Part shown: positions 11,176-25,683 of the stretch, piece by piece
Layout of the letters: each line of letters begins with the position of its first letter
Position numbering within the stretch: the first letter of the stretch is position 1
Assembly: GCA_013339895.1 (NCBI GenBank)
Contig: JABACO010000003.1
Location: 10,848,163 to 10,912,162 of the forward strand
From: Ephydatia muelleri
Taxonomy: Eukaryota; Porifera; Demospongiae; Spongillida; Spongillidae
DNA length: 64,000 bases
Reading direction: 5' to 3'
The notes under the pieces: generated by a model
What the model saw: only the letters and a program-made list of their open reading frames with translations
What the model was told of the DNA's origin: nothing
Databases searched by the model: none
Position numbers and translations under genes: made by a program

Positions 11176-12474
11176 AGTGGTTACAGTGTATCAGATACAC
11201 GTATGCCTCAGATGGCCCACATCCACATTTGGGAGATTCCACGTAAGCACCATGCAAATGATTTTAAGGTGTGGGCACCTTACAGAACAAAGTCGTCCGA
11301 ATGACCTACACAGTAGAGTACATGTCTCATTTGGTGAACATGTACCCAAATGCAAGCCGATCGGTTATGAGCAATCGTGGGAAGTGCCAGTTCCCTTACA
11401 AGAAAGTAAATATCTGAATTTGCTTACATACATTCTATGCACTTCAGTGCATGCAATATCTGGCTGTGGCACCAATTTAAGGTGTGCCTACATAGCTGGA
11501 CTGTGCATCAGGATTCAGTCTTCTCTAGCAATCTGCAAACTAGTAGGATCATGTACAGCAATACCGTGCAAGGTACGGTACAGGCATGCTGCCTTGTATG
11601 CGTTTATGCATGCACCTTCAGTACAGTACATGTACATATAGAATTCGTTAGTATAAAAGTTCACCTTTCCTTATGCACATGTACATCTTGACAACGCTCA
11701 AACCTCGCCACTCGCCTGTACACACGAATCGTACGATCTGTGATATAAATTCTACTCTGGGTGCAGATCGACCACGACTGAATGGACAAATTAAGCCCAC
11801 CACTTCGACTACGAGTAGCAATTTTGACTAAGCAAGCATCCACTTGATGCATGCGTAGACGGACTGTCTGCATTATCAACATCACTTAGGAACAGGAATA
11901 GTCTCCACTCAAATTTAGTTCCTCTTTGGGCACTGATGTTGAACATTGTAATAACATTCACTTCCGGAAACGAAGAACACACATGCATATACACACAATG
12001 CCTTTTGTCTTCATTATCTGACTGCTCTTCCAAATGAATAACAACAACGAATACATTATGTTCTCCAATGTTCTTGTGCTCCCAACAGGTGTGGATGCAA
12101 CAATGCAACACTGATTAAAGGCAGAGCAATGGGGACCATTAGTGAGTCTTTCACAAACTGAAGCGATGCTGAAAGACTCCTCCATTGCTCTGCTTAAAGC
12201 TTTCATAGGGACAACACTGGCATTGCATTACTTTAACGTGTGGTGATCACACTTGAGTACAAAACCTACAGTAGTAATTTAATGAAACCAGAATCATATC
12301 ATGCTCTGTGCCGCTCCAATCCCATTTTCATTATTTAAATTAGATTGCCAAAATAGTGCAAGTACAAACAGCTATGAACAACACCAACACAAACATCACC
12401 AATGATGATTGCACTAAAACTAGAATTTTGCAACATCTGTCATCACACACACACGACTGGCCTCAAATCAACTC

Positions 12475-15400
12475 TTACGAGTCTTCATCATCAGGGTCAC
12501 TGGTAGGTTCAGAAGGAGGTTCACTTAGAGGACGCGGATAGCGCACACCCTGGTAGGCAGCGGGAGGTTCGTTAAACATGACCACTGTTAGCATACATGC
12601 ATATATTGATCCCTGAAATGGTACGATGCCCATCTTTCCACAACGGCAATGCTTTGAGAATAATCAGAACTGATTTAATCCACATATAATACTAGATGTT
12701 ATGCACACTGGGAAAGAGATCATAGAGAGATGTGTGTGCACTCTGCATACATTATGACTTCACACCATACGTTGTTAGACCACAGATGTTCTACTGTACA
12801 TTTAGGCAACGTACAGCACATGTACATGTATATCTTAGCACCACAGATATCCTGCATGTGGCTTACAAAAGACAACATGCAATGTTTTGAAGTCCACTGA
12901 TCATGTACATGTATGTATATCACTCACCACTACATACCTTAACACACCCGTAACATAAGGACCGATGATGTACATGTATGCGGATGGATGTGGATCACAT
13001 ATCTGTAAATGCCACACTCACCATAACTGGGGTGATTGTTCCTGATGTGGATACCTTCCTAGTCTTGTAGTAGTTGGGATGAAGGCACTCGAGAGCCTTC
13101 CGACGAGCACTACGGTAGTACTAAAGAGAAGCAAGATATTAGTGAATGACGACAATCAGTTGTCACAAGGTCAGGCAGGACACTGGAGCAACCCCGCTTG
13201 CCACAGTCGCAGTATCCACTGCCTTTTCAGAAGGCTTACCTGCCCTAATGTCTGCCAATCCAGCAGGTCACTCAAACGCTCTGTTCTGTTTCGCTGGATG
13301 ATTCGTTGACGTCTCGATTGACTACAGAAGTCAAACATGAACTATGTATGCAGAGAGCATGTGAGTGAACCACATCGCCAAAGACAGCTCCATACATGTG
13401 TACAGGTCATCAACAAACCTAAAATATTACTTATCCCAGGGCATGTAAAGTACATGCAGTACATTACATGTACTGTACAATCTACCAAGACAACAGAAGA
13501 AAGTGCGATCAAGTACGCATTATACATATTTGACATTTTCATTTTTCATTTTCAATCACCCACTGCAAATGGCGTGATTCTGCAGGCAAACATTTGGCAC
13601 AGGCAGTGCCCCTGATGGAAATCACATCACCCATATCACCACAGCCCACCTTACTTGTCATCCCGACACATGCCCAAAACACTGCTAGTAAGATCGCTGT
13701 TTGAACTCCCAGCACCAGGATTCTTGACAAGAGGTTAATTAACCATTTGTCTTAAAATTTAATTTTTTAATTTACAAAATAAAATATATAAAATGTAAAT
13801 AACTTCCATCAATAAGATGAACTGTCTCCTCGGGTATTGAATATCCATTTTCCCTAGAGTCACAGTGCCTAATACTAATATCTTACTCACAGACACACAG
13901 CCTTTTGAATACGTTACAGTACCGTCCACCCACAAGTTCACACTCACACGCGAGTCGCTCGCGAGTCATGTTTGAGTGCGCGTACAGCGAGTGCTACTCG
14001 TTCACTCGACAAAACGATTTACGGTATTGCCGGCAGTTGATTGCAAGTTAGTTTGGCGTGGTTGGTATGTACTCCAATGGTTTGATTAGTTGTGGTGACG
14101 AAAAGTGAGCCATGGCTTTATGCTGTGCATATTACAACCAAATGCACCTCAAGAGTATATTGACATGTACGTACATTTCGATTGACAGTAGTCCATGGTG
14201 GCATGAATGGCCCCAACCATAGTGGCAGAATGACATAGGGTGGAAAAAAGCGACGAGCCTATTAATGTACCCACACATATATGCTAGTTGTAACAATGGG
14301 GCACAACAACATAGCTACTGACATTTGCATTCATGCTCCTACAAAGACTGTCCCTACAAAGGTAGCAACTGGCATAAAGGAGCCACGTGATGAACCAAGA
14401 CAGAAGAGATATCCTCTAGTGGGAAGGAGGGGGGGTTTGAGACAATATTTTCACCATTCCGCCCCTGTCCTCACTGGTTGCATAGGCATAGATCTCATCC
14501 TGACAGCCATGCAAGATGAGTGCATTTAGAGGATAGATAAGTAGTGTACAGTAGCGTAGTAAATTTCATATAATGGTGTTATAAGGCGTGGACAAAAAAC
14601 ATCTTACTAGGGCCTGTGCATATATATCCACGGTTACCCATAACTGAAACCAATCGACAGTCTACCCAATCCGAGAGTACTATGTGGGCAGACTACTATA
14701 CCACTACATGTATCTGAGCGATGTGATATCACTACTACAATGGGAATTCTATCATTTTACTGATGACACGTACATCGGTTCAGGACAACAAAAGATGCAC
14801 TTGGGAGTTACTGGTACACCCAAACACTGCAGTAAAACTGCACTGTAGGCAAAGTACTGCACGCAACAAAGGCTCATCCCACCCAATCCAACTCACATTT
14901 GTCAGCTGTTGGACTGACTCCTCAACACTCTTAAACTTTCGATCGACAATGTATATTCCGTAAGTGGCTGGATCTGCGACGTGTTGGGCAATGAAGCAGC
15001 CGAATCCAGAGAGGTTGGTGGTGACCGATGGAATGCCCATGACTGTGCACTCAGCTGAGGCAAAGGAAAAGAGGAACATAAGGAACACTCCAAATGTTTT
15101 GAGACCTGCTTTGCAGTGATGATGATTAAAACAAGTTCACGACTGACAGTGAAAAAAAAAAAAAAGAATCCTTTTCCATACAGAAGTCAGTAAAGTGTGC
15201 GTGAACGTAAAAAAGGAAGTACAGGTACTGTTCTACTGTTCTAAGGTAAGAAGGCACACCATGTGTTTGCCATGGTGGATCACTCCCATGTGATGCTACA
15301 TTAACTGTGAATGGTAACAGTGTACAGTGGATCTACGTGCATGCAGTATCTGACTGTACACACACACTTTTTATTTTTACAAGTACATGTCCATGAAGCG

Positions 15401-18400
15401 ACTGTACAAGGCTATGCTGTACAGCTCCCAAAACAACAGTGTAGTCCAACAACCTCTCCATAGCGTCCAGTGCATACACTACGGCGTACCAGGTGTGTAG
15501 CCCCATGGCTCATAGTAAGAGGGAAAGACGCCAAGATGGCAGCCCCTGACAAACTCTTCATAGTCCATCTTGAACAGCGGATTGGTGGGAGATAGGAATT
15601 CCGGATGAAACACAACCTGAATGGATGAAGAGAGTGTGTGGAAAAAAAAACATCCAAATACATGTAAATGTAATGTACATGTATGAGGCGGTCAACAATT
15701 GGACGACCTTGCCAGAATACAGGGTAAATATACATATATTATAATATGAAGATGGTGGCTGATGGTCCCCCTAAGTATGCTAATAGCCACATAATAGCAC
15801 AATGCGCAATACAATACCCTCCAGCATGCAGTGTCAAATCTATTAAATTCACCCACAACCCCAACTTTTCATAGGCCTCTGGCCAATACACATGTACTAG
15901 TTACTAGTACATGCAACAACATATGTACATGCTCCACTTGCAGCTCCAGCCACCACCACGACCCCCAGTATAACAATTCTACGAACGGATACAGTATGTC
16001 TAAGTGTAACAAAGTACTTATACAGTATCAAAACAGAAGCAACCATGCTATTAGATTCACCTGTAACCACAACGTTCCACAGGCCTCTGGCCACTACACA
16101 TTGTACAGCATCCAGTGTACATGTAATGTACTTGCAACAACACATAGCGAACAACAGGACCATCAGTATAACGAAATGATACAGTATGCATGTTACAACA
16201 CAATAACGTGTTTATTTTATTGAATGTTCATATGAACTGGAGCAGAACATGCTACAAAACAGCATCGTAGTCGCACTACATCCAGCAAATTATCACAACG
16301 TACTTTGACGCGGTCCTCCTTTTGATTGAAGAGATGTATTCTCCTGATGTGTTGGAGCACTGGGTCCACACTGTCGTCAACGACATTGTGGGTGACAACC
16401 GGCGGGAGGTTTGGCCTCTGATACCAGGGGAAAGAAAGGCCACATTAAAACAATGATTACACCCACAAAATCATGTACCAGTGGGCTAAACACAGTCATG
16501 TACCAGTGGGCTAAACACAGTCATGTACCAGTGGGCTAAACACAGTCATGTACCAGTGGGCTAAACACAGTCATTTACCAGTGGGCTAAACACAATCATG
16601 TACCAGTGGGCTAAACATAGTCATGTACCAGTGGGCTAAACACAGTCATGTACCAGTGGGCTAAACACAATCATGTACCAGTGGGCTAAACACAGTCATG
16701 TACCAGTGGGCTAAACACAATCATGTACCAGTGGGCTAAACACAATCATGTACCAGTGGGCTAAACACAGTCATGTACCAGTGGGCTAAACACAGTCATG
16801 TACCAGTGGGCTAAACACAGTCATGTACCAGTGGGCTAAACACAATCATGTACCAGTGGGCTAAACACCAGTGGGCTAAACACAGTCATGTACCAGTGGG
16901 CTAAACACAATCAGAGCCACAGCCACATCTGTACTCAGCAATCACATCAACAAATAGAAACAATTATGTTACTATATGTAATCCAATTAGAGCACAGACC
17001 ACACTTACACATTCGTGCTACATGTACACACACTGTACACAAACGTGCAAATGCAATGCTGTACACATTGCAACACACCAACAAGAAGCAGAAATGCTAT
17101 TTGACATACATACATGCACATGTACAGTACATGCATTGTAACACAAGTACAGTACCATACCTGACATGCATACAGTACATGTATAAACCAGCAGACCAAT
17201 GACATCATGCGTCAGTGGACACTGTACAACCATGTTGATGGTACTGCAAGAGCAAATACACACAAAGCCACACATGCAGACAAGTACACATACACACCAG
17301 AGGCAAACACATAAATGTACATACAGTTGTAGGACTCACTTGCAAGGCATACATACACCTCTTCAGAGTGATCTCATCCTTCTTGTCCAGCAGTGAGTCA
17401 TAAGAGGGCATACCACCCCTGTGAGGGACACACCATTTGAGGCAAGTGTCCCAAGCACCCACAGCAGACTAACACAGGGAAAAAAGTTATAAACGTCCAG
17501 CCTGGATATTTTTAGGCTGGTTTTAAACTAAAACCCATCCTGGAATGGAGCAAATAGCGTAAAAACCATCCTGGGATTGAGCGTCCAGGGTGGGAATAGA
17601 TATGGTTCCACCCTGGTTCTGTCGAACAAAAACCATGTTGAGGTAATAATCATATTCATACTTCAACATGGGTTTTGTTCGACGAAACCAGGGTAGAACA
17701 ACATGGATTTTACACTATTCCCATTCAATCCCAGGATGGTTTTTACGCTATTAGGATGGGTTTTTGTTAAAAACCAGCCTAAAAAATCCAGGCTGGATGT
17801 TTATAACTTTTTCCTGTGTAAATGTAAACATTGGCACTTGTACATACAGTACTCCCATCCACCACAATGCTTCTACATGTATCCACCATACACTGTCCTT
17901 ATCCACATCCGTACACAAGATACACACATAAGCAAACGTCATCTGTATGATCAATATTACAGGTAAGCTAACAAGCATGGGCTATGTGCACGCATGGCTA
18001 GCCCACTTCAGGTACAGTATATCTCAGTAACGTAAACGTTATTCTTGGGGAGGATAAAATGTGTTCACAGTAGTACAAATGACCATAGATTGGATCGCAA
18101 AGTACAGAGCATCTCAACACACATCAAAAGTTACCATGGAAGCTGTTCAAATATACACTGCCAAATGTTGGGTGCTGCAGAGAAGGAGTGCAAACATTTA
18201 CCTCAACGCAGCTTCGAAGATTTTGTGGCCGATCTTGGACTGGATCTCGTCAACAGCTTCTCTGTGAACAAGTAATAAGGGTACTTAGAGATGATGTCGC
18301 TCAATTAGACTACGCTATTCATGTACGTTCCAGTATGTTAGAGCTAAAAATAGAATGGCACACAGCTAGGAAGGAAAACAAAAGTAACGTACACAGTACA

Positions 18401-18609
18401 ATTTATTGAGTGTTAATGACACCAACAACTGGTGATCTGTAAGGTCACATAGAGATAGCACATGAAATTGAAAAAAAATTAAATTGCTACGTATCAAGCT
18501 TGAAACTACGGAGTGGTAGTGTGCAACATCGTGGAACGTCATTAAAGCATATTACACGCTACTTATTCCAGTCCATGAATACATGTGAAACACACACACA
18601 CACACACAC

Positions 18610-18650
<41 letters not shown>

Positions 18651-20666
18651 TTTGATTATAGCACACCCTGTTAAATCATGTGTAAATACATGAACAGTAT
18701 ACAAGGCAAATAAATAGTATAACCTGTCCATATGTGGGAGAGAAATCATTCTGTTCAGTTAAAGCGATTAACTAGGGAAAAAGCCACGCAGCGAAAGTTG
18801 AATTTGAATTCAAACGTCGACATTTAATATCAGACAACAATTTTGGCAGATCAATGACATTATCGATACAGCCATTGAAATAGAATAGATATTCTTTGTT
18901 ACAGAAAGTCACCATTGAAAGTTATTTGAAATAAATGAACCCACAAACACCACCATTCCGACACTACTCACCTGAGCTGTTTGGTGATAGCCTGGCCTTT
19001 GAGAGAGTCCACATTAAAACTATTGGTCTTGGTAGGCAGGATGATGAAGGCGACCACAGTGATGTCGCTGTTGGATGACTTGAGGTAGTGGTTCAGTCTT
19101 GCCAGCGATTCCAGGAACAGATCAACGCCCTTGTTAGAAAACTCGTACCTGTGTTTTTGTTGTGGACGCAGGTATCAGAGTGTAGCATGCACATGTGTGT
19201 ACTAGCAGGCCATATACTGCAAGATCATGAAACACCAGTCTCTTGCACATAACTAAATACATGTGTACACTATTAAGTATTAGACTATAGCATAATGGAA
19301 TCTCGCAATCTGATTGGTCGATAACAGGTACCTTATTTCGTGTAGGAACCTCGTTAGCCTAATTGCGTCCTCTAAATGCCAGCGGGCAGGTATTCTACGG
19401 TAAAATGCCAGCGGGCGGGTATTCTACGGTAGAATACCCGCCCTCTGGCACTTAGAATACCCACCAAGAAGATCCCGTTGCTACACAAAAACTGCGCTTG
19501 CACAATGGATAATTGTAACAGCATTGGTTACTATAAACGTAAACATGCTCGTTGCTATAGTCTAAATCAGTTAGATACTGTCACCTTCGTGATCTACGTG
19601 ATTTAGAATACCCTCGGGTATTCTAAATCACGTAGATCCCTCGGTTCCAGTATCTAACTATTATTTAGACATACATGTACATGTACATTCACATGCGCAG
19701 ATGTACAGTGTACAGTGTGCCTAGTACTTGGTGCTTACCTTCCTGCTATGAAGAAGTACAGTGTCTTATCCAGGTCGAAGTCATAATGTCTAAAAACATA
19801 CAAGAGTAAGATTATCAAATCATCATCCCACTACCAAACTAACAGAGACGTACAGTGTACATGTACGTTCAGTTATGCAACCCATCACCTCAGCTATACA
19901 CTGTACATGTACTGTACAGTATATCCTCCATACATGTATGTATGCACACAGACAAAATCATGGAATGAATGGAGGGAGGGGTTGCTTGTATGGCTAAAGT
20001 ACAAGTAATAGCTCACCCATAGAAGTGTCCTCTGACAAAGTCATGAATCTTGTCTTTGGCTTTTGCATGTAAATTCTGGAACTCGTGCATGGCACTAACG
20101 AATAGGAAAGAGTTTCAATGTGCAGTGCAGTGTGCACACGAGCTCTTGTAACAGTTAGATGTCACTACACAGTGCCATAAATATAGGTTAGCTGACAAGC
20201 TCTTGTAACAGTTAGATGTCACTACACAGTGCCATAAATATAGGTTAGCTGACAAGCTCTTGTAACAGTTAGATGTCCCTACACAGTGCCATAAATATAG
20301 GTTAGCTGACAAGCTCTTAGATGTCACTGCACAGTGCCATAAATATAGGTTAGCTGACAAGCTCTTGTAACAGTTAGATGTCACTGCACAGTGCCATAAA
20401 TATAGGTTAGCTGACAAGAGGATGCATGAATATGCCCTCCATGGCATGGAATGGCATGATCTTTGGAACACCTGATCAGTTTGGCCATCCCAGAACTACA
20501 GCCAAACCAGCGAACTGTATATGGTGAATTGTATACAGCATGGCTTCAAAATGAATAGAGAGGGACAAGGGCCACATGTGGTAATTACACTCCAACAGTG
20601 TGATGATCCTGGTCATGTAATGTGCACTTGTAAGATAGCACACACACCACACACACACACACACAC

Positions 20667-20735
<69 letters not shown>

Positions 20736-22278
20736 ACATCTACAGTGTGATCCTTCCCCAATCAAAGTAGCAGTTCACAGCCATATATATTACCGAAACG
20801 TAGTCCTTGGTACATACTTTGGCTTTTGACAACTATCTTTACGCAGACATACAGTGCCACCAATCAATACCCACACATTGTGGTAGGGCGTCTGTGTAAC
20901 ACACATCCTACTCACATTAACCTTGTCATACTGTACCCTGTTCCAATGGAAATTTACACCTTTGATCACTCCACAACAACTTAATGCGTTTAGCTTACAC
21001 GTGCAGCAAGTCACTGAATTAAATTAACAAATGTACGGAATTTAGCGCAATGCATATTACACAGCACATACCTGAATTTAACCACGTTCAATCCATTTGG
21101 AAGGATGAGATCTACAAGATATGCAGCCTCATAACATAAAATAGCATGTGACACCAAACACACGTGTACACACAACACGTACCATATATGTACATGTACA
21201 TGTACACTGTACCACACGCCTACAAACACCTGGCTCCAAGCACACACACACAACACACTCACGCACACTTCGTGCACAATTGATACATTTGTGCACATGA
21301 ACAGTGCACCTGTACTGTCCCATGTGGGCGCCAAAATACGTAGGTCCATACACATTGTGTTCATGAACGTACAAGCGTACATCGCAGCGACTTCCAACAA
21401 GCACTCACCTGCCTTCCTCTTGAGCAGGTGCTCAGCCTCATCAGCCGTAACCTGGGATACGGTTGTGAAGACGTGCGCTGCATGCACGGCTGCTCTCTCA
21501 ATGCAGTAGCGGTGGTATATCTGACGATCTCCGGCCTCCTGTTGGCAGTGAAGGGATTAAGGAATCATCGCCATATATCATGCGCAATGCAACATGTCTT
21601 CGGATCAAGATAAGATGTGGGCACGACATAAGCGAGAAGGGTTTTATTGTATGGTACCTTCTCAGCTTCAAACCAGAAGATAGTGCAGAGCAATCAAATT
21701 ACACACAATCTGGCTTATTCCTGCAATGCTGCAACCGCACATGCCGCCAGACTAACAATAAACTTGTTTGTGGCAGTCAAAATACTGTAGTGGTACAATA
21801 CTGCACTAAAACATAATTGGTCTAACACACAGCAAGGTTATGGACCCAATCCAGTTGTGGGGCGCGATTGTACCGCAATCCAACACAGTGCCAGCTCAAA
21901 ATGCTCACCTTGTCCACATTGAACTGCAGTGCGTCCCATCAGAGCCATCATGAAACAGAATGATAACGGTTCCAATAAATACCACATACTGTATTTACAT
22001 GTGCTCAGTGTACATGTCTACAAACCTCAGCATGAACGTGTACACATGCTGCCCTCATATACACATAGCTAACACTAGTATGAATACAATTCATACTGGT
22101 CAGCCACTCCACATGCACATCAATAAACATAGAGCATTCACATGACCTTAAGCTCAACAGTATACGCGCTTGTACATTTGATACGAACCACTTGTGATGG
22201 CATACACTGTACACATTCATGCACACACACAACACACGCATACACACATGCGTGTACCTGTATGTGTGTGTTTGTACG

Positions 22279-22362
<84 letters not shown>

Positions 22363-22456
22363 TGTACACACACACAGATGCACACACAGATGCACACACA
22401 GATGCACACACAGATGCACACACAGATGCACACACAGATGCACACACAGATGCACA

Positions 22457-22496
<40 letters not shown>

Positions 22497-25054
22497 TGCG
22501 CGCTCACATGAGGCAAGTTGTTGTAGAAGTCAATGCTGGCTGCACAGAGGTACCTTCCAAGGAGAGTGGCGTGAGTGGTGAAGATTGTGGCAACAGGACA
22601 GTGACGCAGCCGAAGCAACAGCAGGCCAACTCCCGTAAGCCACTCATGGAAGTGGCCCACGAGGAGAGGGGAGGGACCAGGAAGACGAGACGCAAACTGC
22701 AAAAGTATGCATGTTTAAAATACAAGCAGAAAACCCCCTAGGGGACCTCCTCAAAAAACCCTAGGGGACCTCCTCGAAACCCCCTAGAGGACCTCCTCAA
22801 AACTAAGACAATAGCACATCCCCTTCTCCGACATCCCTCCCACCATCTTGATGATCACACAACATCAATTTGAAGGACACACACCCAGAACAAGGCCTAA
22901 TGCAATGGAGTGATTGGAAAGCATATTAGAAAGCTATGCACAGTGTGTGTCTTAACTGCATGTGAAGCAGAACGAGCTCTCTGCCTAATTAGAGTGTAAT
23001 GATTATCTGACCCGAAAGATATCGACATGTGCACTACCCCAAACGTGCAAGCACATTCGAGAACACAACACAGTGCACATGTACCTGTACATGCAGGTAT
23101 GAGTGCTGTACATGTGCACATGTACCTGTACATGCAGGTATGAGTGCTGTACATGTGCACATGTACCTCCTGTACATGCAGGTATGAGTGCTGTACATGT
23201 GCACATGTACCTCCTGTACATGCAGGTATGAGTGCTGTACATGCAGGTATGAGTGCTGTACATGTGTACATGTACCTCCTGTACATGCAGGTATGAGTGC
23301 TGTACATGCAGGTATGAGTGCTGTACATGTGCACATGTACCTCCTGTACATGCAGGTATGAGTGCTGTACATGTGCATCACAGTGTGCACCAGCCAGTTA
23401 CATCCGGTTATGTGCGAGCTTGCTGGTCGCCACCTTACACACACACACAGACACACACACACAGACACACACACAGACACAGACACACACACACACAGAC
23501 ACACACACACACACACACACTGACACACACACACACAGACACACACACACACACACAGACACACACACACACACACAGACACACACACACACACACAGAC
23601 ACACACACAGACACACACATGCACGTGCACTGCACATGATCAGTTGAATATGCCCATCTGTATACAAAAACAGTGGTCATTGAAAATCTAGCATCAGCAA
23701 CATTCAAGTGAGAAACAATACACATGTACATGTATGCGCCTGCACCATGTATATCTATACAGAGTCCATACATTATACTTGCATAGGCATGATGCCATCA
23801 ACAACAACAACAACAAAATAATAATTAATAAATATGCATGCATGTACAAGTACATGTACTTGGCTACATGCAGTTGTCTGTAGAAACCTCACCTCACTGA
23901 TGAAGAGGTACACGAGGTGGCCAAACACAAGGGCATCTCTGGACTCCTGGTCATGATCGGGTATTCCAATGTGAGCCAACTCCCATAGCTCCCTTTTCCA
24001 CTGGTCCAGTCGACTGTAGGCAGACCCCAGGTCAAACAGTACTACCTGGTGGACGTAATAGCAAGGACAAACTCCTCACCAAGTGACACTCAAGTAACAC
24101 ATTGCGCACACGCACACGACACAAACAGTATTGGCTCTTCGCAACCTGCCATAAAGTGCACGGTCAGATGCATCGCATCTTCAATCCAACTGATAACAAC
24201 TGAATATTATTTATGTAATTGACATCACTAAATGTTCGTACATTGAGGTATCAGACAAGTAAGACTGTTGAGCCTTGCCATCTAATGCTAGAGTTCAGTG
24301 TACACATAGTTACACTATCCCCATCCCCATTACTGCTGCAGCCAAAGGCTCGTGTTATCGCTATCTGATTTCCACTTATCAACCGGTGTTTACACACGCT
24401 TCTTTGCCTTCTGACTGGTCGTCTTTATCTTCAAGACTGGATCCTTTTAGACCAGACATCCTCACCGAACGTGCATACAATTGAGCGGTCATGTGACTAA
24501 ATCGATTGGGATTTCCAAACGATATGGTTTTCCTGAGTGATCATGTTTTGCATGTTTCTGCTGCAGCCTTAAACCAAGAAATACGCATATAGTAGGCTAG
24601 TTGTGCCTTGTTTTGAAATGATTGCACCGCTCGCAGGCAAACATCAAAACTGCAACAAAATGAAGACACACGTACGTGTCATTGTTCACTAAACCACAGC
24701 ATTAATAAACCACAGCATTAATAAACCACAGCATTAATAAATATTATGTTTTGACTACATGTGTGAGTGGTTTTATTTACTTAAGACACCAATTCAGCCA
24801 AACAAAAACGAAAAATAAAAATAAATAAAAAGAGCATACAACATGCGCACACCACACCACATGTAAACACACTGCTTACCTTGGGGTAGCCATCAATGAG
24901 CCACCTTCCAAATACAACCTGCAAATAAGCAAAAGTTGTAACAATAGTGCAGTTGTTCGTTCCAATTAGCGTGGGCGGGAGGACTGACCAACGTATGTTC
25001 CAAGCCTCATCACCAACACATGCCATGTGCATACATCTTAAATGTAACTACGGT

Positions 25055-25085
<31 letters not shown>

Positions 25086-25647
25086 CCTTCACACCTACCC
25101 TCACATCACACACCTACCCTCACACCTACCCTCACATCACACACCTACCCTCACATCACACACCTACCCTCACACAACTACCCTCACACACCTACACACA
25201 CACATCTAAGCAAATAAACCACTCTGTTGAATTCATCCTCCCCACCCCCAAAACCTCACTAAAATCATAGATTACCCTGCATTTGACCTTAATGAAACTT
25301 ACCCTTGGCCTACTGTACATCCGCCCCCATAAACCCCTCACTCCATAGACCTCATCCCATACCACTCATCCCATACCACTCATCCCATACCCCTCATCTC
25401 ATATCCCTCAACCCATAGACCCCTCATCTCATCCCATACCCTCTCATCCCTCACCTTAAATCCCTGGCTTCTGAGTGATGTAATGACCTCTTTAGTACCG
25501 AGAACTCTGGCTCCATGACCTCCACTTCAAGTCGGACACAGGCCTCATTGTAGGGGCCAATCATACAGTACTGGTCACCTAACTCAGCAGTGCTGACGTG
25601 AGCCTTGGTACGTATCACTGTGTAGATGCCTCCAACTGTGCTTGTAT

Positions 25648-25683
<36 letters not shown>

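Larger units (their letters stand above)
10527..12474. other. Intergenic region between TRAF-like and glycogen synthase genes
   Basis: No coding content is recognised. It contains a foldback at 10866-10990, a short (AT)n near 11001, a C59 tract, and a near-palindromic pair of GGCAGAGCAATGG/CCATTGCTCTGC words around 12121 and 12181. ORFs at 11075-11641 are built on the poly-C tract and are not credible. The TRAF-like promoter should lie just above 10526. Confidence 0.5.

Noticed and set aside
11075-11641. 188-codon ORF with polyproline
   Set aside because: Driven by the C59 homopolymer; the rest has no protein-like pattern.
13331-14896. A missing microexon in glycogen synthase between exons 16 and 17
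   Set aside because: First suspected because the acceptor TTCTGTAG gave a wrong phase. Extending exon 17 to the acceptor at 13342 (reading FMFDFC) closes the frame without an extra exon.
16466-16913. Possible CRISPR array
   Set aside because: Units are contiguous with no unique spacers, the genome is eukaryotic, and the array is inside an intron.
20115-20471. 118-codon minus-strand ORF with [10 protein letters not shown] repeats
   Set aside because: Reads a 57-bp minisatellite (a multiple of three), which explains the long open frame.
22005-22741. Long ORFs on both strands rich in His-Thr or Cys-Val
   Set aside because: They are translations of the (CA)n tract; the only real coding part here is glycogen synthase exon 5 at 22508-22696.
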